Origin: Dyadobacter subterraneus
Lineage (GTDB): Bacteria; Bacteroidota; Bacteroidia; Cytophagales; Spirosomataceae
Length of the DNA stretch: 64,000 bases
NCBI RefSeq assembly: GCF_015221875.1
Contig: NZ_JACYGY010000001.1
Coordinates: 1,984,001-2,048,000 of the forward strand
Direction: 5' to 3'
Notes under the pieces: model-generated
The model's input: only the letters and a program-made list of their open reading frames with translations
Told to the model about the DNA's origin: nothing
Databases searched by the model: none
Shown here: positions 9,779-19,069 of the stretch, piece after piece
Numbering within the stretch: the first letter of the stretch is position 1
Layout: every line of letters begins with the position of its first letter
Program-made: the position numbers and the translations under genes

Positions 9779-10510
9779 TTAAATAAACGACGATAAATCC
9801 TGCACTCCCAACATTCTGGTTGTCGTAAAACCTTCACCATACTTCACGCCAATCGCATGTCCCATTTCCTGGGCGCGGGCGATGATGAAATTTAAAAATT
9901 CGGGTGATGAAATATAGCTTTGTGGTTCGTTGCTGTTTTCGTCATAATCCGGATTGAAAAACTGGCTCTTGAATGCTCTGATGGCTTGAACTTTCTGATC
10001 ATGAAAATCGGTGATATTCACAACAAAATCCGGTTTGATATAACGATCCTGGATAATATGAAATACCAGACGAGGTCTCCATGCTTCCTGCTTGTTTCCT
10101 TCACTGTCAAATGTTTCAATCATTCTCAGTCCTGAATAAAAACAACTGTCAGAAACCAGTTTTCCACCACGTGCATGATCAGGATGGCGGTCGTCGAAAG
10201 CATTAGTAATGACAATATCCGGTTGGTATTTTCTGATAAACGGAATGATCGCTTTTTGATGCGCTTCGTCATTCGCAAAAAATCCGTCAGCAATACCAAC
10301 ATTGTCACGAACTGAAATTCCCAGAACATCCGCCGCATCAGCAGCTTCCTGAATGCGGCCTTCCGGTGTTCCTCTTGTTCCCAGTTCTCCACGTGTCAAA
10401 TCAACAATCCCAACTTTTTTTCCTAATGCCATTTGTGCAAGCAAAGTACCTGCGCAGCCTAGTTCAACATCATCAGGATGGGCCGTAATGGCCAGAATAT
10501 CAAGTTTCAT
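9779..10510 (-). CDS. bshB1: Bacillithiol biosynthesis deacetylase BshB1
   Basis: 243 residues of the LmbE/PIG-L deacetylase fold. The zinc site is visible as AHPDD (H11, D13, D14) plus a downstream DDRHPDH motif. The opening MKLDILAITAHPDDVELGC and the length match BshB1, which removes the acetyl group from GlcNAc-malate in bacillithiol synthesis. Bacillithiol is the main low-molecular-weight thiol of many Bacteroidota. It stands alone here between msrB and the M23 peptidase gene; the other bsh genes are not in this window. Confidence 0.93.
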   Translation of the reverse strand: MKLDILAITAHPDDVELGCAGTLLAQMALGKKVGIVDLTRGELGTRGTPEGRIQEAADAADVLGISVRDNVGIADGFFANDEAHQKAIIPFIRKYQPDIVITNAFDDRHPDHARGGKLVSDSCFYSGLRMIETFDSEGNKQEAWRPRLVFHIIQDRYIKPDFVVNITDFHDQKVQAIRAFKSQFFNPDYDENSNEPQSYISSPEFLNFIIARAQEMGHAIGVKYGEGFTTTRMLGVQDLSSFI

Positions 10511-10540
10511 TAGGTGAATTTTTTATTTATTCTTTTAAAA

Positions 10541-10573
10541 AAAATGGAGCTGAATCAAATTCAGCTCCATTTT
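10541..10573 (-). terminator. Terminator of the M23/LysM gene
   Basis: A perfect 15-base stem (AAAATGGAGCTGAAT and its complement) with a 3-base loop. An eight-base T run follows on the - strand. It sits immediately after the peptidase stop codon and before bshB1. Confidence 0.9.
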
Positions 10574-10578
10574 CTGCT

Positions 10579-11655
10579 CTATTTAATTCTTATTTTTTGT
10601 CCCAAACGTAAGGTTGAACGGGTACTGATCCTGTTCTTTTTGGCGATGGTTGAAATCGAAACGCCATATTTTCCGGCAATGGATGATAAAGTGTCTCCGG
10701 AACGTACTTTGTGCAAAATTGAACGGGTGTAAGCTACGGGAGCATCACCTGATTCAAATTCGCTTTTTGTCGCCCGTCCGCCACGAAGGTGATTCCAGAC
10801 ACTGCTGGTTAACAGAAAATGATCAGATTTGATTTGTTTATTGTCCCAGTCAAAAATGTTTCGGGCATCAAAAGGATTTCCCTCATACCGGTTTTCATAA
10901 TGTAAATGTGAGCCTGAACTGCGGCCTGTATTTCCCCCCAAACCAATCACTTCGCCGGCTTTTACCATTTGTCCGGATTCTACCAACTGTTTAGAAAGGT
11001 GGCCGTACAAGGTTTCAAGACCATTATAATGTCGAACCAAAATAAATTTACCATAACCACTTCCGTCAAAAGCAACAATGCGGACCATACCGTCATAAGT
11101 TGATCTTACAGTATCACCCGTTTCCAGGTCAAGGTCAGTTCCGTTGTGCCACCGGCCCCAGCGAAATGCGAAATTCGAAGTTGTTTTTGTCTCCGTCATG
11201 GGCGTACTCCACATACGGTTGATAGCAGGATTGTATAAAGTAAGGTCAACAGGTTCATCAAAATCCAACGGACTTAATCCATAAGGATTAATAGTGCGCG
11301 AATCCCAGATTACATAATATTCAGCAGATTTTACCCATTCGTCGCCAACAAGAAGAGAATCTACAACTTCAACAACATCCGTTTCTCCTTCGTCAATCGT
11401 GGAGGTATCTTCACTGACAACCGGATTTAGCGGTTTTACGGGTTCGAACTGGCTTTGGAATTTTAAAGTGGAAGTTTCGACTTGAAATTCGTCCTCGGGT
11501 TGAGGTGTCCCTACTTTGGTTGGGCCTTCGTTGGCATTACTGCCGGCCTGATTGATTTTTGGATTTTTTTTGAACTTTCCTCGCTCTTGCGCTTGCGTGT
11601 TCCAGGGGATCAGACACACGACCATTAGCAAACCAACAATAAGCTTTTCTCTCAT
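10579..11655 (-). CDS. M23 family endopeptidase with LysM domain
   Basis: 358 residues: signal peptide (about 1-22, ending TQAQ), a low-complexity linker, an M23 (LytM) domain at about 165-260, and one LysM repeat at about 313-358 (HKVRSGDTLSSIAGKYGVS). The zinc and catalytic residues are present: H170 and D174 in HNGTDLD, H219 in YGHL, and H250/H252 in SHLHYE. It should cleave peptide cross-bridges of peptidoglycan in the periplasm, with LysM giving wall binding. It is a monocistronic gene with a strong terminator. The complete active site argues against a degenerate EnvC/NlpD-type activator. Confidence 0.92.
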   Translation of the reverse strand: MREKLIVGLLMVVCLIPWNTQAQERGKFKKNPKINQAGSNANEGPTKVGTPQPEDEFQVETSTLKFQSQFEPVKPLNPVVSEDTSTIDEGETDVVEVVDSLLVGDEWVKSAEYYVIWDSRTINPYGLSPLDFDEPVDLTLYNPAINRMWSTPMTETKTTSNFAFRWGRWHNGTDLDLETGDTVRSTYDGMVRIVAFDGSGYGKFILVRHYNGLETLYGHLSKQLVESGQMVKAGEVIGLGGNTGRSSGSHLHYENRYEGNPFDARNIFDWDNKQIKSDHFLLTSSVWNHLRGGRATKSEFESGDAPVAYTRSILHKVRSGDTLSSIAGKYGVSISTIAKKNRISTRSTLRLGQKIRIK

Positions 11656-11671
11656 AAATATAATTACTGTA

Positions 11672-11710
11672 TCGGGCTGGTCACTGTGATTTCCACAATG
11701 GCCAGCCCGA
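11672..11710 (-). terminator. Hairpin after trxB
   Basis: A 9-base GC-rich stem (TCGGGCTGG with CCAGCCCGA) encloses a second partly paired stem (CACTGTG/CACAATG). It lies 30 bases after the trxB stop. There is no clear T tract, so it may be a weak terminator or an mRNA 3' stabiliser. Confidence 0.5.
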
Positions 11711-11741
11711 CTTAAATGTCAAATTTATTCCAGGGTTATTC

Positions 11742-12710
11742 TTAGTTTATTTCAAGGATATCATCAGCGATCACTTCCACTTCACGTTCCATCAGGAATC
11801 GTTCAGCGTCCAGTGCCGCCATACAGCCAGTTCCCGCGGCTGTAATAGCCTGACGGTAAACGTTATCCTGAGCATCACCACAAGCAAACACACCCTGAAC
11901 ATTGGTATGCGCACTTCCTTTGATGGTTTTGATATAACCTGTTTCGTCCATATCAATATAACCTTTGAAAATTTCAGTATTTGGTTTATGACCAATCGCT
12001 ACGAAAAATCCGGTTACGTCAAGAAGTGTTTCTTCTTCTGTTTTATTATTTTTCACCAAAACACTTTCCAAACCTTCTTCTCCATTCAAAGAAACGGTTT
12101 CAGTGTTCCAAAGAATTTCAATATTTGGAAGTGTTTCCAAACGTTTCTGCATGATTTTAGAAGCACGCATTTCATCACGACGAACTACCAGATATACTTT
12201 ACGAGCTAACTTGGCAAGATAACTCGCTTCCTCAGCCGCAGTATCACCAGCGCCTACAACCACAACATCCTGTCCACGGAAAAAGAAACCATCACAAACC
12301 GCACAGGCAGAAACCCCACGGCCATTCAGTCTTTCTTCACCTTCGATGCCAAGCCATTTTGCAGTAGCGCCAGTGGAGATAATCACTGAATCAGCAAGAA
12401 TTTCTTTCTTACCATCAATAATTACTTTGCGAGGGTAAGTAGTAAAGTCAACCGCTGTGGCCATACCGTAACGGATATCAGCACCAAATCGTCTTGCTTG
12501 TTTTTCGAAATTGACCATCATTTCAGGCCCTGTGATTCCGTCAGGATATCCCGGATAATTGTCCACTTCGGTAGTAATTGTCAATTGACCACCAGGCTGG
12601 GCTCCCTGGTAAAGAACAGGATTTAAACCAGCTCTTGAAGCATATATAGCAGCGGTGTAGCCGGCAGGACCGGAACCAATAATAAGGCAGTCTACTTTTT
12701 CAGATGTCAT
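11742..12710 (-). CDS. trxB: Thioredoxin-disulfide reductase
   Basis: 322 residues. The FAD-binding GSGPAG motif is near the N terminus (12-18), the redox-active pair C136-AVC-C139 lies in SACAVCDGFF, an NADPH-binding VGAGDTAAEEA motif follows, and the C-terminal FAD motif FACGDAQD completes the family pattern. It transfers electrons from NADPH to thioredoxin in the cytoplasm. It lies about 180 bases downstream of the OmpA-like gene, in which I see no strong terminator. Confidence 0.96.
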   Translation of the reverse strand: MTSEKVDCLIIGSGPAGYTAAIYASRAGLNPVLYQGAQPGGQLTITTEVDNYPGYPDGITGPEMMVNFEKQARRFGADIRYGMATAVDFTTYPRKVIIDGKKEILADSVIISTGATAKWLGIEGEERLNGRGVSACAVCDGFFFRGQDVVVVGAGDTAAEEASYLAKLARKVYLVVRRDEMRASKIMQKRLETLPNIEILWNTETVSLNGEEGLESVLVKNNKTEEETLLDVTGFFVAIGHKPNTEIFKGYIDMDETGYIKTIKGSAHTNVQGVFACGDAQDNVYRQAITAAGTGCMAALDAERFLMEREVEVIADDILEIN

Positions 12711-12890
12711 GTTAATTTCTTACTTATAGTATTCAAAAATCTTTAATTCAAGTATTTACAGTGCAGAACAGCCATTTTGCTATTCAGTGTGTCAGTGTGA
12801 TTATGGAGCGATTTGTAATTTTACGCTCACGCAAGGATAACATATCATTTTGTACAAAAGTGCGAAATTTCACTCCTTTATGCAAATTTC

Positions 12891-14792
12891 TTATAAAACC
12901 CTCCATTCAATCCGGCGGTTCTTTTGGCGATTTTCTTCGGAGTCATTTTTTGCCACTGGTTTTGTTTTTCCAAAACCTTTTGCGGTAAGTCTTTCGGGTT
13001 CAACGCCTGATTTTTTCAAATAATCCAGAACGGATTGTGCTCTTTTTTTAGACAATTCCAGATTGGTCTGTTCGCTCCCAACATCATCTGTATGTCCGGA
13101 TATTTCTATGCTGATCTGTTTGTTGTTTTTTAAAAATTCAACCATCCGGTTCAGTTCCACTTTCGATTTGTCGTCTAGCGTAAACTCACCGGTATTGAAG
13201 AAAATGTTATTTAATACTTCAATCCTGTCTTTTTCAATCGCCTCCAAAGGAATATCCAGATTCACCGAAGAAGCAGAATCCGTAACTGAAAAAGTAAGAC
13301 TTTTGAACAGATAACCACTTTTGGAAACGTAGAAAGCATATTCACTTCCTTTATTTAATACAGCGAGAAAATTACCGGTTTGCGTATCAGAAGAAAATTC
13401 AGCTACTTTTTCCTGTCTTTTCAGATCATACAATTCAATACTCGACGCCAGCGGTTTGTTTGTTTTTTTATCAAAAACCTTACCTTTTGCATAGCGGGTA
13501 GGGGTGACCAGATTTTGCAGTGAATCTGGTAAATCAAAAGTATATAATAAGGAACGGCCTTTGGATTTTTCAGAACTATCGTCGGTATAATATCCTTTTT
13601 TCCCATTTGAGGAAATAAACAAACCAACCTGATCTGCTTGTGTATTAATCGGATAACCAATATTTTTCGGCGTTGTCCAGGTGGTATCAGCTTTTTCTGA
13701 TAAAAATATATCAAATCCGCCCATACCTGTCAATCCATTAGAAGCGTAAAAAAGCGTACGGCCGTTAGCGTGAATAAAAGGAGCATTTTCGTCATCAGGC
13801 GTATTGATTACCGGACCAAGATTTTTAGGATCAGACCATTGACCTTTATCCTTCAAAACCGAAAACCAGATATCCGATCGCCCAATTCCGCCCCGACGGT
13901 CTGATGCGAAATAAAGAGTCCTGCCATCTGCAGACAAGGAAGGTTGTGATTCCCAGTTTCTCGAATTTATATTTTCACCTACATTTTGCGGCGTACTCCA
14001 CTCATTTCCCTGTTTGTGAGAAATGTACAAATCACAGCCGCCATAACTATCAGGACGGTTACAGGCGGTCAAAACCAATGTTCTTCCATCGGCTGAAATA
14101 CTGCAGGTTCCTTCATTATTTGTGGTATTGATTGCTTTTGAAATTTCCTCCGGTACATCCCAGCCGCCGGGAATGCGGTGTGTTACATAGATATTTTCAT
14201 CCCGATTTTCCGTCAATCCGGTAAAAATAAGTGTTTCATCATCCGCCGTCATAACAGGAAAAAATTGGGAATTGAGAAAATTGACCGTATCGCCCAATGA
14301 TTTTTTATGCACCTTCATTGGATTTTTCATCGCCATTTGTGCGAACCTTGAAGAAGCCGAACTTTTCTTTGCCAGGCGCGCTAATCCTGATTTTGGTGGA
14401 GAAAGTGCCAGCGCTTTTTCAAAATAAACGGCCGCAGAATCATATTTTTCCTCCTTAAATAAATTACTTCCCAGCCATTGATAAGCGGAAGAAGATTGAG
14501 GATCCGATGGACGGAGTTGCACAAATCGGGCGAAATGTTTTCTGGTAAGTTCCGTTTTCTTTTGCAGTTCATATATCTGCGCCAGTCTTAAATGAATTTC
14601 GGAATTGTTTGGATCTGTTTCTTCCACTTTTTCAAACAATACCATTGCTTCATTCAGCTGCCTTGTCTGCCATGCTTTTTGCGCTTTATCAAAATTTTCC
14701 TTGCCACGACGCGACAAAGGCGCATCTTGTGCGTGACTGTTTGTTGAAAAAAACCAACCTGAAAAAAGCAGTGTCAGAAGAAGGCTGCGCAT
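12891..14792 (-). CDS. OmpA family protein with TPR and PD40 repeats
   Basis: 633 residues. In order: a signal peptide (about 1-21), TPR-like helices (about 28-150), WD40-like PD40 beta-propeller repeats (about 170-420; repeated units such as SLSADGRTLYFASDRRGG), a carboxypeptidase-regulatory-like sandwich (about 435-515), and a C-terminal OmpA peptidoglycan-binding domain (about 525-633, with the family motif SGHTDDVG). It should anchor the outer membrane to the wall. This architecture is common in Bacteroidota and includes PorE-like parts of the type IX secretion apparatus, but I cannot assign it to that role. The start codon shares one base with the queE stop (TAATG), implying translational coupling. 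Confidence 0.9.
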   Translation of the reverse strand: MRSLLLTLLFSGWFFSTNSHAQDAPLSRRGKENFDKAQKAWQTRQLNEAMVLFEKVEETDPNNSEIHLRLAQIYELQKKTELTRKHFARFVQLRPSDPQSSSAYQWLGSNLFKEEKYDSAAVYFEKALALSPPKSGLARLAKKSSASSRFAQMAMKNPMKVHKKSLGDTVNFLNSQFFPVMTADDETLIFTGLTENRDENIYVTHRIPGGWDVPEEISKAINTTNNEGTCSISADGRTLVLTACNRPDSYGGCDLYISHKQGNEWSTPQNVGENINSRNWESQPSLSADGRTLYFASDRRGGIGRSDIWFSVLKDKGQWSDPKNLGPVINTPDDENAPFIHANGRTLFYASNGLTGMGGFDIFLSEKADTTWTTPKNIGYPINTQADQVGLFISSNGKKGYYTDDSSEKSKGRSLLYTFDLPDSLQNLVTPTRYAKGKVFDKKTNKPLASSIELYDLKRQEKVAEFSSDTQTGNFLAVLNKGSEYAFYVSKSGYLFKSLTFSVTDSASSVNLDIPLEAIEKDRIEVLNNIFFNTGEFTLDDKSKVELNRMVEFLKNNKQISIEISGHTDDVGSEQTNLELSKKRAQSVLDYLKKSGVEPERLTAKGFGKTKPVAKNDSEENRQKNRRIEWRVL

Positions 14793-15418
14793 TACGGAAT
14801 ATTCATATATTTATGAGTTTGTAACGACATTTTCCACTTCGGATTGTCTTTGATGTAATCTATTATCAAAGGAAGCATCTGTTCGTGTTTACTCCATTCC
14901 GGCTGCAAAAGTAAAGTGCAGTTTTCATTCACTTTGGAAGCGTGTTCTTCTGCAAATTCAAAATCACTCTTGTTATAAATGATCGCTTTAAGTTCGTTCG
15001 CGTTTTCATAAATATCCGGGTGTGGCGTTTTAAATTTCTTTGGAGAAAAACAAACCCAGTTCCAATGTCCGGTAAACGGATAAACACCGGAAGTTTCAAT
15101 ATTTGTCTGGAAACCAGCTTCTTGCAAAGCACCGGTAAGGGCATCAAGATGATACATTAATGGTTCTCCGCCAGTAATGACAGCCAGGCGGCCGCGGTAT
15201 TCCAGGGCACCTTCAACAATTGTACTTATTTCCTGTTTCGGATGCGCATTGGCATCCCAGGATTCTTTCACATCACACCAGTGACAACCTACTTCACATC
15301 CGCCCAGACGGATAAAATAGGCAGCTTTTCCACTATGCTGGCCTTCTCCCTGCAAAGTGTAAAAGGCTTCCATGACCGGAAGCTGGCTGGTGACGATGGG
15401 TAATGTTTCAGTTAGCAA
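14792..15418 (-). CDS. queE: 7-carboxy-7-deazaguanine synthase
   Basis: 208 residues, a radical SAM enzyme. The cluster cysteines are C41, C45 and C48 in GGCEVGCHWCDVKESW, the C-x3-C-x2-C spacing of this family. The SAM-binding VITGGEP motif is present. It converts 6-carboxytetrahydropterin to 7-carboxy-7-deazaguanine in queuosine synthesis. It is the first gene of a two-gene unit with the OmpA-like gene, joined by a one-base stop/start overlap, and is divergent from mnmE. No other que gene is nearby. Confidence 0.93.
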   Translation of the reverse strand: MLTETLPIVTSQLPVMEAFYTLQGEGQHSGKAAYFIRLGGCEVGCHWCDVKESWDANAHPKQEISTIVEGALEYRGRLAVITGGEPLMYHLDALTGALQEAGFQTNIETSGVYPFTGHWNWVCFSPKKFKTPHPDIYENANELKAIIYNKSDFEFAEEHASKVNENCTLLLQPEWSKHEQMLPLIIDYIKDNPKWKMSLQTHKYMNIP

Positions 15419-15646
15419 AATTCAAAAAGTAGATAAACGATATAAAAATTCAGTACAAAGATAGATGGTAACAAAAGAAATCCTGAAATAATTTAAAATC
15501 AGGAAAAGTCTTTGTGTCTGAGATACTGAATTTTAAAAAATTTCAGTCGGGATAAAATGAATTTTGTGCAAGGCTTGTTAGTCTTCAAATAATGAAAACT
15601 TTATAGTCAGCAAATAAAATAGCTGAATGAATGCCATCTTTGCATT

Positions 15647-17014
15647 ATGATAAGTAACACAGTACAACAGCAGGAAGCAATTTGCGCTTTGGCTACACCA
15701 TCCGGCGTGGGCGCAATCGGCGTGATCCGCGTTTCAGGACAAGATTCTATTTCCATTGTCAACGATATATTTAAAGGTAAAAACCTGAATTTGGTTGAGA
15801 GCCATACCGCACATTTTGGAACAATCCAATCGGATACTGAATTGATTGATGAGGTTTTGGTAACTGTTTTCAAAAATCCAAAATCCTTTACCAAAGAAGA
15901 TTCCGTTGAGATTTCCTGTCATGGTTCGGATTATATAATCAAACAGATTTTAAAACTTCTTATCAAAAAAGGAGCAAGAATCGCACGTCCGGGAGAATTT
16001 ACGCAGCGCGCCTTTTTGAACGGACAGTTTGACTTGGTACAGGCTGAGGCAGTAGCGGATTTAATTGCAGCCGATTCAGAAGCCAGTCATAAAACTGCTT
16101 TAAATCAATTGAGAGGCGGTTTTTCAAAAAAATTGGCTTCGCTAAGAACTGAATTAATTCATTTTGCTTCCCTGGTTGAACTTGAACTGGATTTCGGCGA
16201 AGAAGATGTTGAGTTTGCAGAAAGGGACGATTTAAGAAGATTGATTCAGAAATTGCGCCAAACAATCGCTCCGTTAATTGAATCTTTTGATTTTGGAAAT
16301 GCGCTGAAAGAAGGTGTTCCGGTAGCGATTATCGGTTCTCCAAATGTTGGAAAATCTACATTATTGAATGCGCTTTTGAATGAAGAAAAAGCCATCGTAA
16401 CCAGTGTCGCAGGAACAACCCGTGATGTGATTGAGGACACGATGATTCTGGAAGGATTGAAATTCAGATTCATCGACACCGCCGGAATTCGTGAAACTAC
16501 GGATCTGGTTGAATCGATAGGAATCGAACGTTCGCGCGGAGCGATGGAAAAAGCGGATATTGTAATTTTTCTGTTTGACAGCGAACAGACATTTCAAGAA
16601 AACAAGCAAGTTGCTACTGAACTTGCTGTTGGAAAAGATCTGCTATGGGTTTTTAACAAAATTGATATTGAACCTGAAACTTTCAATAAGTTAAAATCTG
16701 AAAATCCGGAAATTATCGGCATTTCCGCTCAAACCCAGGAAGGTTTACAGACATTAACGCAGGTTTTGGTAAATCGCGTTTATGGGCAGGCGGCTACGGA
16801 TACGGTTGTGACTAATCTTCGTCATTACGAGCATCTATTAAAAACGCAGGATGCTTTGAATGAAGTTATCAATGGTTTGGATACTGGGATTACAGGTGAT
16901 TTCCTGGCGCAGGATATCAGGTTGTCGCTGCATCATTTGGGGGAAATTACGGGGACTATTGTTACGGATGATTTGTTGGATAATATTTTTTCGAAGTTTT
17001 GTATCGGAAAGTAG
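15647..17014 (+). CDS. mnmE: tRNA modification GTPase MnmE
   Basis: 455 residues, the full family length. An N-terminal tetrahydrofolate-binding domain (about 1-120) and a helical domain surround a Ras-like GTPase with G1 GSPNVGKST, G3 DTAG and G4 NKID. The protein ends in the invariant CIGK with the catalytic Cys at 452. With MnmG it installs the 5-carboxymethylaminomethyl group on wobble uridines. It is transcribed divergently from queE (228-base shared promoter region) and ends in a strong terminator. The accessory region begins right after that terminator. Confidence 0.97.
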   Translation: MISNTVQQQEAICALATPSGVGAIGVIRVSGQDSISIVNDIFKGKNLNLVESHTAHFGTIQSDTELIDEVLVTVFKNPKSFTKEDSVEISCHGSDYIIKQILKLLIKKGARIARPGEFTQRAFLNGQFDLVQAEAVADLIAADSEASHKTALNQLRGGFSKKLASLRTELIHFASLVELELDFGEEDVEFAERDDLRRLIQKLRQTIAPLIESFDFGNALKEGVPVAIIGSPNVGKSTLLNALLNEEKAIVTSVAGTTRDVIEDTMILEGLKFRFIDTAGIRETTDLVESIGIERSRGAMEKADIVIFLFDSEQTFQENKQVATELAVGKDLLWVFNKIDIEPETFNKLKSENPEIIGISAQTQEGLQTLTQVLVNRVYGQAATDTVVTNLRHYEHLLKTQDALNEVINGLDTGITGDFLAQDIRLSLHHLGEITGTIVTDDLLDNIFSKFCIGK

Positions 17015-17055
17015 GCGTTCAAAACAACGATAAATAACACTAATCAAAAATATAT

Positions 17056-17101
17056 AAAGGTTTGAAAATTAGCCAATTAGGCGAAATTTTCAAACCTTTT
17101 C
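17056..17101 (+). terminator. Terminator of mnmE
   Basis: A perfect 15-base stem (AAAGGTTTGAAAATT with its complement) with a 14-base loop, ending in TTTT. It lies 40 bases after the mnmE stop codon. Confidence 0.88.
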
Positions 17102-17131
17102 TTTTTGGATTTTTACGTAGATTTTTTCATT

Positions 17132-17234
17132 TTTGTCCCTCATTTGTCCCTCAAGATTTGGAAAATATTGAGGGTAACAAATAGGGGAGAGATTACTTCC
17201 CTTATTTACCCTTAAATCATCTTATTTACCCTTA
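17132..17234 (+). repeat. Short iterated repeats before the HTH/integrase genes
   Basis: Tandem TTTGTCCCTCA units lie at 17132-17153. CTTATTTACCCTTA occurs twice, exactly 20 bases apart (17201-17214 and 17221-17234). A roughly inverted relative (AGGGTAACAAATAGGGG) lies at about 17171-17187. The array lies directly before the start of the HTH gene and could be its binding sites, an att/arm-site region or both. Confidence 0.55.
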
Positions 17235-17253
17235 GGTAACCTTATTGGCGCTT

Positions 17254-17862
17254 ATGAGTTCCAACATTAGTATAACAAGAATCTGCGAGCACTGCGACCA
17301 AGAATTCACCGCCAGAACGACTGTAACGCGGTTTTGTGGAGACGTGTGTGCAAAGCGTGATTATAAGCTTCGACGTAAGAATGCAAAGCAAAAAATCATG
17401 AGAACTAAGATTCTGGAAAGTGACAAAAAGACTCAGGCGCTGAGGGACGAACCTAAGAATTTGGTTCTCAATAAAGAATTCCTAACAGTTAAAGATTCTG
17501 CCTTCGTTTTAGGTTGCTCGACAAAGGCAATACATCTAATGATTAGATCCGGCAGGTTAAACGCAGTCAATCTTAGTCAAAGAAAGACTGGGATTTTACG
17601 GAGTGAAATTCAGAAGCTTTTCGTTTTACCAGAATTAGCCGTTAAGCCCGTAAAAAAAGTTGAATTAATTGAAGAACCCCTTACAAAGGCAAATTGCTAC
17701 ACGGTTGAACAGATTACCACCTTGTTTGGTGTGTCTCGGGACTCAGTGTATAGCATGGTTAATAGGAGGCGGATTCCCAAATTTCAGGAAGGGAAAGAGA
17801 TTTATATTTCCAAAAAGCACATTGAGAAAGCATATCGTTTATCAAAAGGAGCAGGAAAATGA
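17254..17862 (+). CDS. Double-HTH excisionase-like DNA-binding protein
   Basis: About 202 residues. An N-terminal zinc-ribbon-like Cys pattern (CEHC...RFCGDVC) is followed by two separate helix-turn-helix units of the excisionase/MerR helix_turn_helix_17 type. The first is [20 protein letters not shown] (about residues 75-120). The second is [20 protein letters not shown] (about 150-195). The start is the ATG giving [14 protein letters not shown]; a TTG nine bases upstream is possible. The stop overlaps the integrase start (ATGA-type, 4 bases), so the two are coupled. A recombination directionality factor or regulator for the integrase is the likely role. The tandem HTH arrangement is reminiscent of an internally duplicated Xis. 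Confidence 0.75.
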   Translation: MSSNISITRICEHCDQEFTARTTVTRFCGDVCAKRDYKLRRKNAKQKIMRTKILESDKKTQALRDEPKNLVLNKEFLTVKDSAFVLGCSTKAIHLMIRSGRLNAVNLSQRKTGILRSEIQKLFVLPELAVKPVKKVELIEEPLTKANCYTVEQITTLFGVSRDSVYSMVNRRRIPKFQEGKEIYISKKHIEKAYRLSKGAGK

Positions 17863-18989
17863 GTAAAGTAACTTTAAGAAGAAAGGTAATTGGGAAGGGA
17901 AGAAGTTCATTATTTCTTGATATGTACCCGCCTGTGGTACATCCTGACACAGGAATTTTGACCCGGAAGCATTATTTGAAAATTTACATTTATAATAAGC
18001 CTAAGACCGAGCTTGAAAGAGCACATAACAGGGAAACAATCGAATTGGCTGAAACCATCCGTGCTAGAAGGCAGCTGGAAGTTCAAAACCGGCGGTTTGA
18101 TTTTTTATCGAGCAGGATGCTCAATGGCGATTTTGTTAGTTTTTTTGAAGATCAAAGGGCCAAGCGAAAAACGGGGAATGCTGAGAACTGGCGAATGTCA
18201 GTGAATTATTTTAAGAGTTTTGCTGGTGAGAAACTTCTTTTCCCGCATATAAACGAAACCTTTTGTGAAGAATATGCTGATTATCTTTTGTCGGCTCCAG
18301 GCATTGGCCGGAGAGGAAGAAAGATTTCCAAAAACACGGCCGTAAGTTATTTCGCAAAATTCAGGGCCACGCTTAAAGAAGCATATAGAAAAGGCTTCTT
18401 AGCAAGCAATCTGGGTGAAATCGTCGAGAGCATCTCTCCCAAAGATACACACCGTGAGTTCTTGTTCCTTGACGAATTGCAAAATCTTACAGACGCCCCG
18501 TGTAAATCTGAGGTAGTTAGGAAAGCGTCCCTTTTTTCCGCTCTGACCGGATTGAGGTTCTCAGATATTCATTCGCTTGAATGGAAGGAATTAAGAGGTT
18601 CGATAGGAAATTACTTTATTCAATTTTCAACCGATAAAACAGGAAGTGCTGAGTTTTTACCGATTTCAGATCAAGCTTATGGATTGCTTGGTGAAAAGGG
18701 AGATGGCAAAGTTTTTAAAGGGTTGAAGTATCACAATGTAGACAATATACTTCCGGATTGGCTTAAGACAGCAGGGATAGATAAACATATCACATTCCAT
18801 TGTTTTAGACACACATTTGCTACACTTCAGTTAGTTCTGGGGACAGACATTGTGACGGTCTCTAAATTACTGGGACATCGTGATATCAAAACAACGATGA
18901 TCTATGTGAAAATTGTTGACAAACTCAAAAGAGATGCGTCACACAGAATCAAGCTGGATTTTGGAAAGAATTGGCTATCGGTAGCTTAA
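17859..18989 (+). CDS. Tyrosine recombinase / integrase
   Basis: 376 residues with an N-terminal arm-binding region, a SAM-like core-binding domain (about 90-185) and a C-terminal catalytic domain. The catalytic set is complete: R233 ([13 protein letters not shown]), K260, H314 and R317 (HCFRHTFA), H340 ([10 protein letters not shown]) and nucleophile Y349 (MIYVKI). It belongs to the Bacteroidota mobile-element integrase group. It overlaps the upstream HTH gene, lies near the mnmE 3' end, and is intact, so it could mobilise whatever element it belongs to. No flanking tRNA or attachment repeat was found in the window. Confidence 0.92.
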   Translation: MSKVTLRRKVIGKGRSSLFLDMYPPVVHPDTGILTRKHYLKIYIYNKPKTELERAHNRETIELAETIRARRQLEVQNRRFDFLSSRMLNGDFVSFFEDQRAKRKTGNAENWRMSVNYFKSFAGEKLLFPHINETFCEEYADYLLSAPGIGRRGRKISKNTAVSYFAKFRATLKEAYRKGFLASNLGEIVESISPKDTHREFLFLDELQNLTDAPCKSEVVRKASLFSALTGLRFSDIHSLEWKELRGSIGNYFIQFSTDKTGSAEFLPISDQAYGLLGEKGDGKVFKGLKYHNVDNILPDWLKTAGIDKHITFHCFRHTFATLQLVLGTDIVTVSKLLGHRDIKTTMIYVKIVDKLKRDASHRIKLDFGKNWLSVA

Positions 18990-19069
18990 ATTATCCTGAG
19001 CATCAATTTTATCTGATCCATCATTAATTGTTTTCCTTTTTTATTTTAAGATCAAACCTTTTCAGCTTT

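Noticed and set aside
17132..17234. CRISPR-like short repeats
   Set aside because: Only two to three copies, no regular spacers and no cas genes; better read as binding-site iterons.
17015..17253. tRNA or attachment site next to the integrase
   Set aside because: No cloverleaf sequence was found and no repeat of the mnmE end was seen elsewhere in the window.
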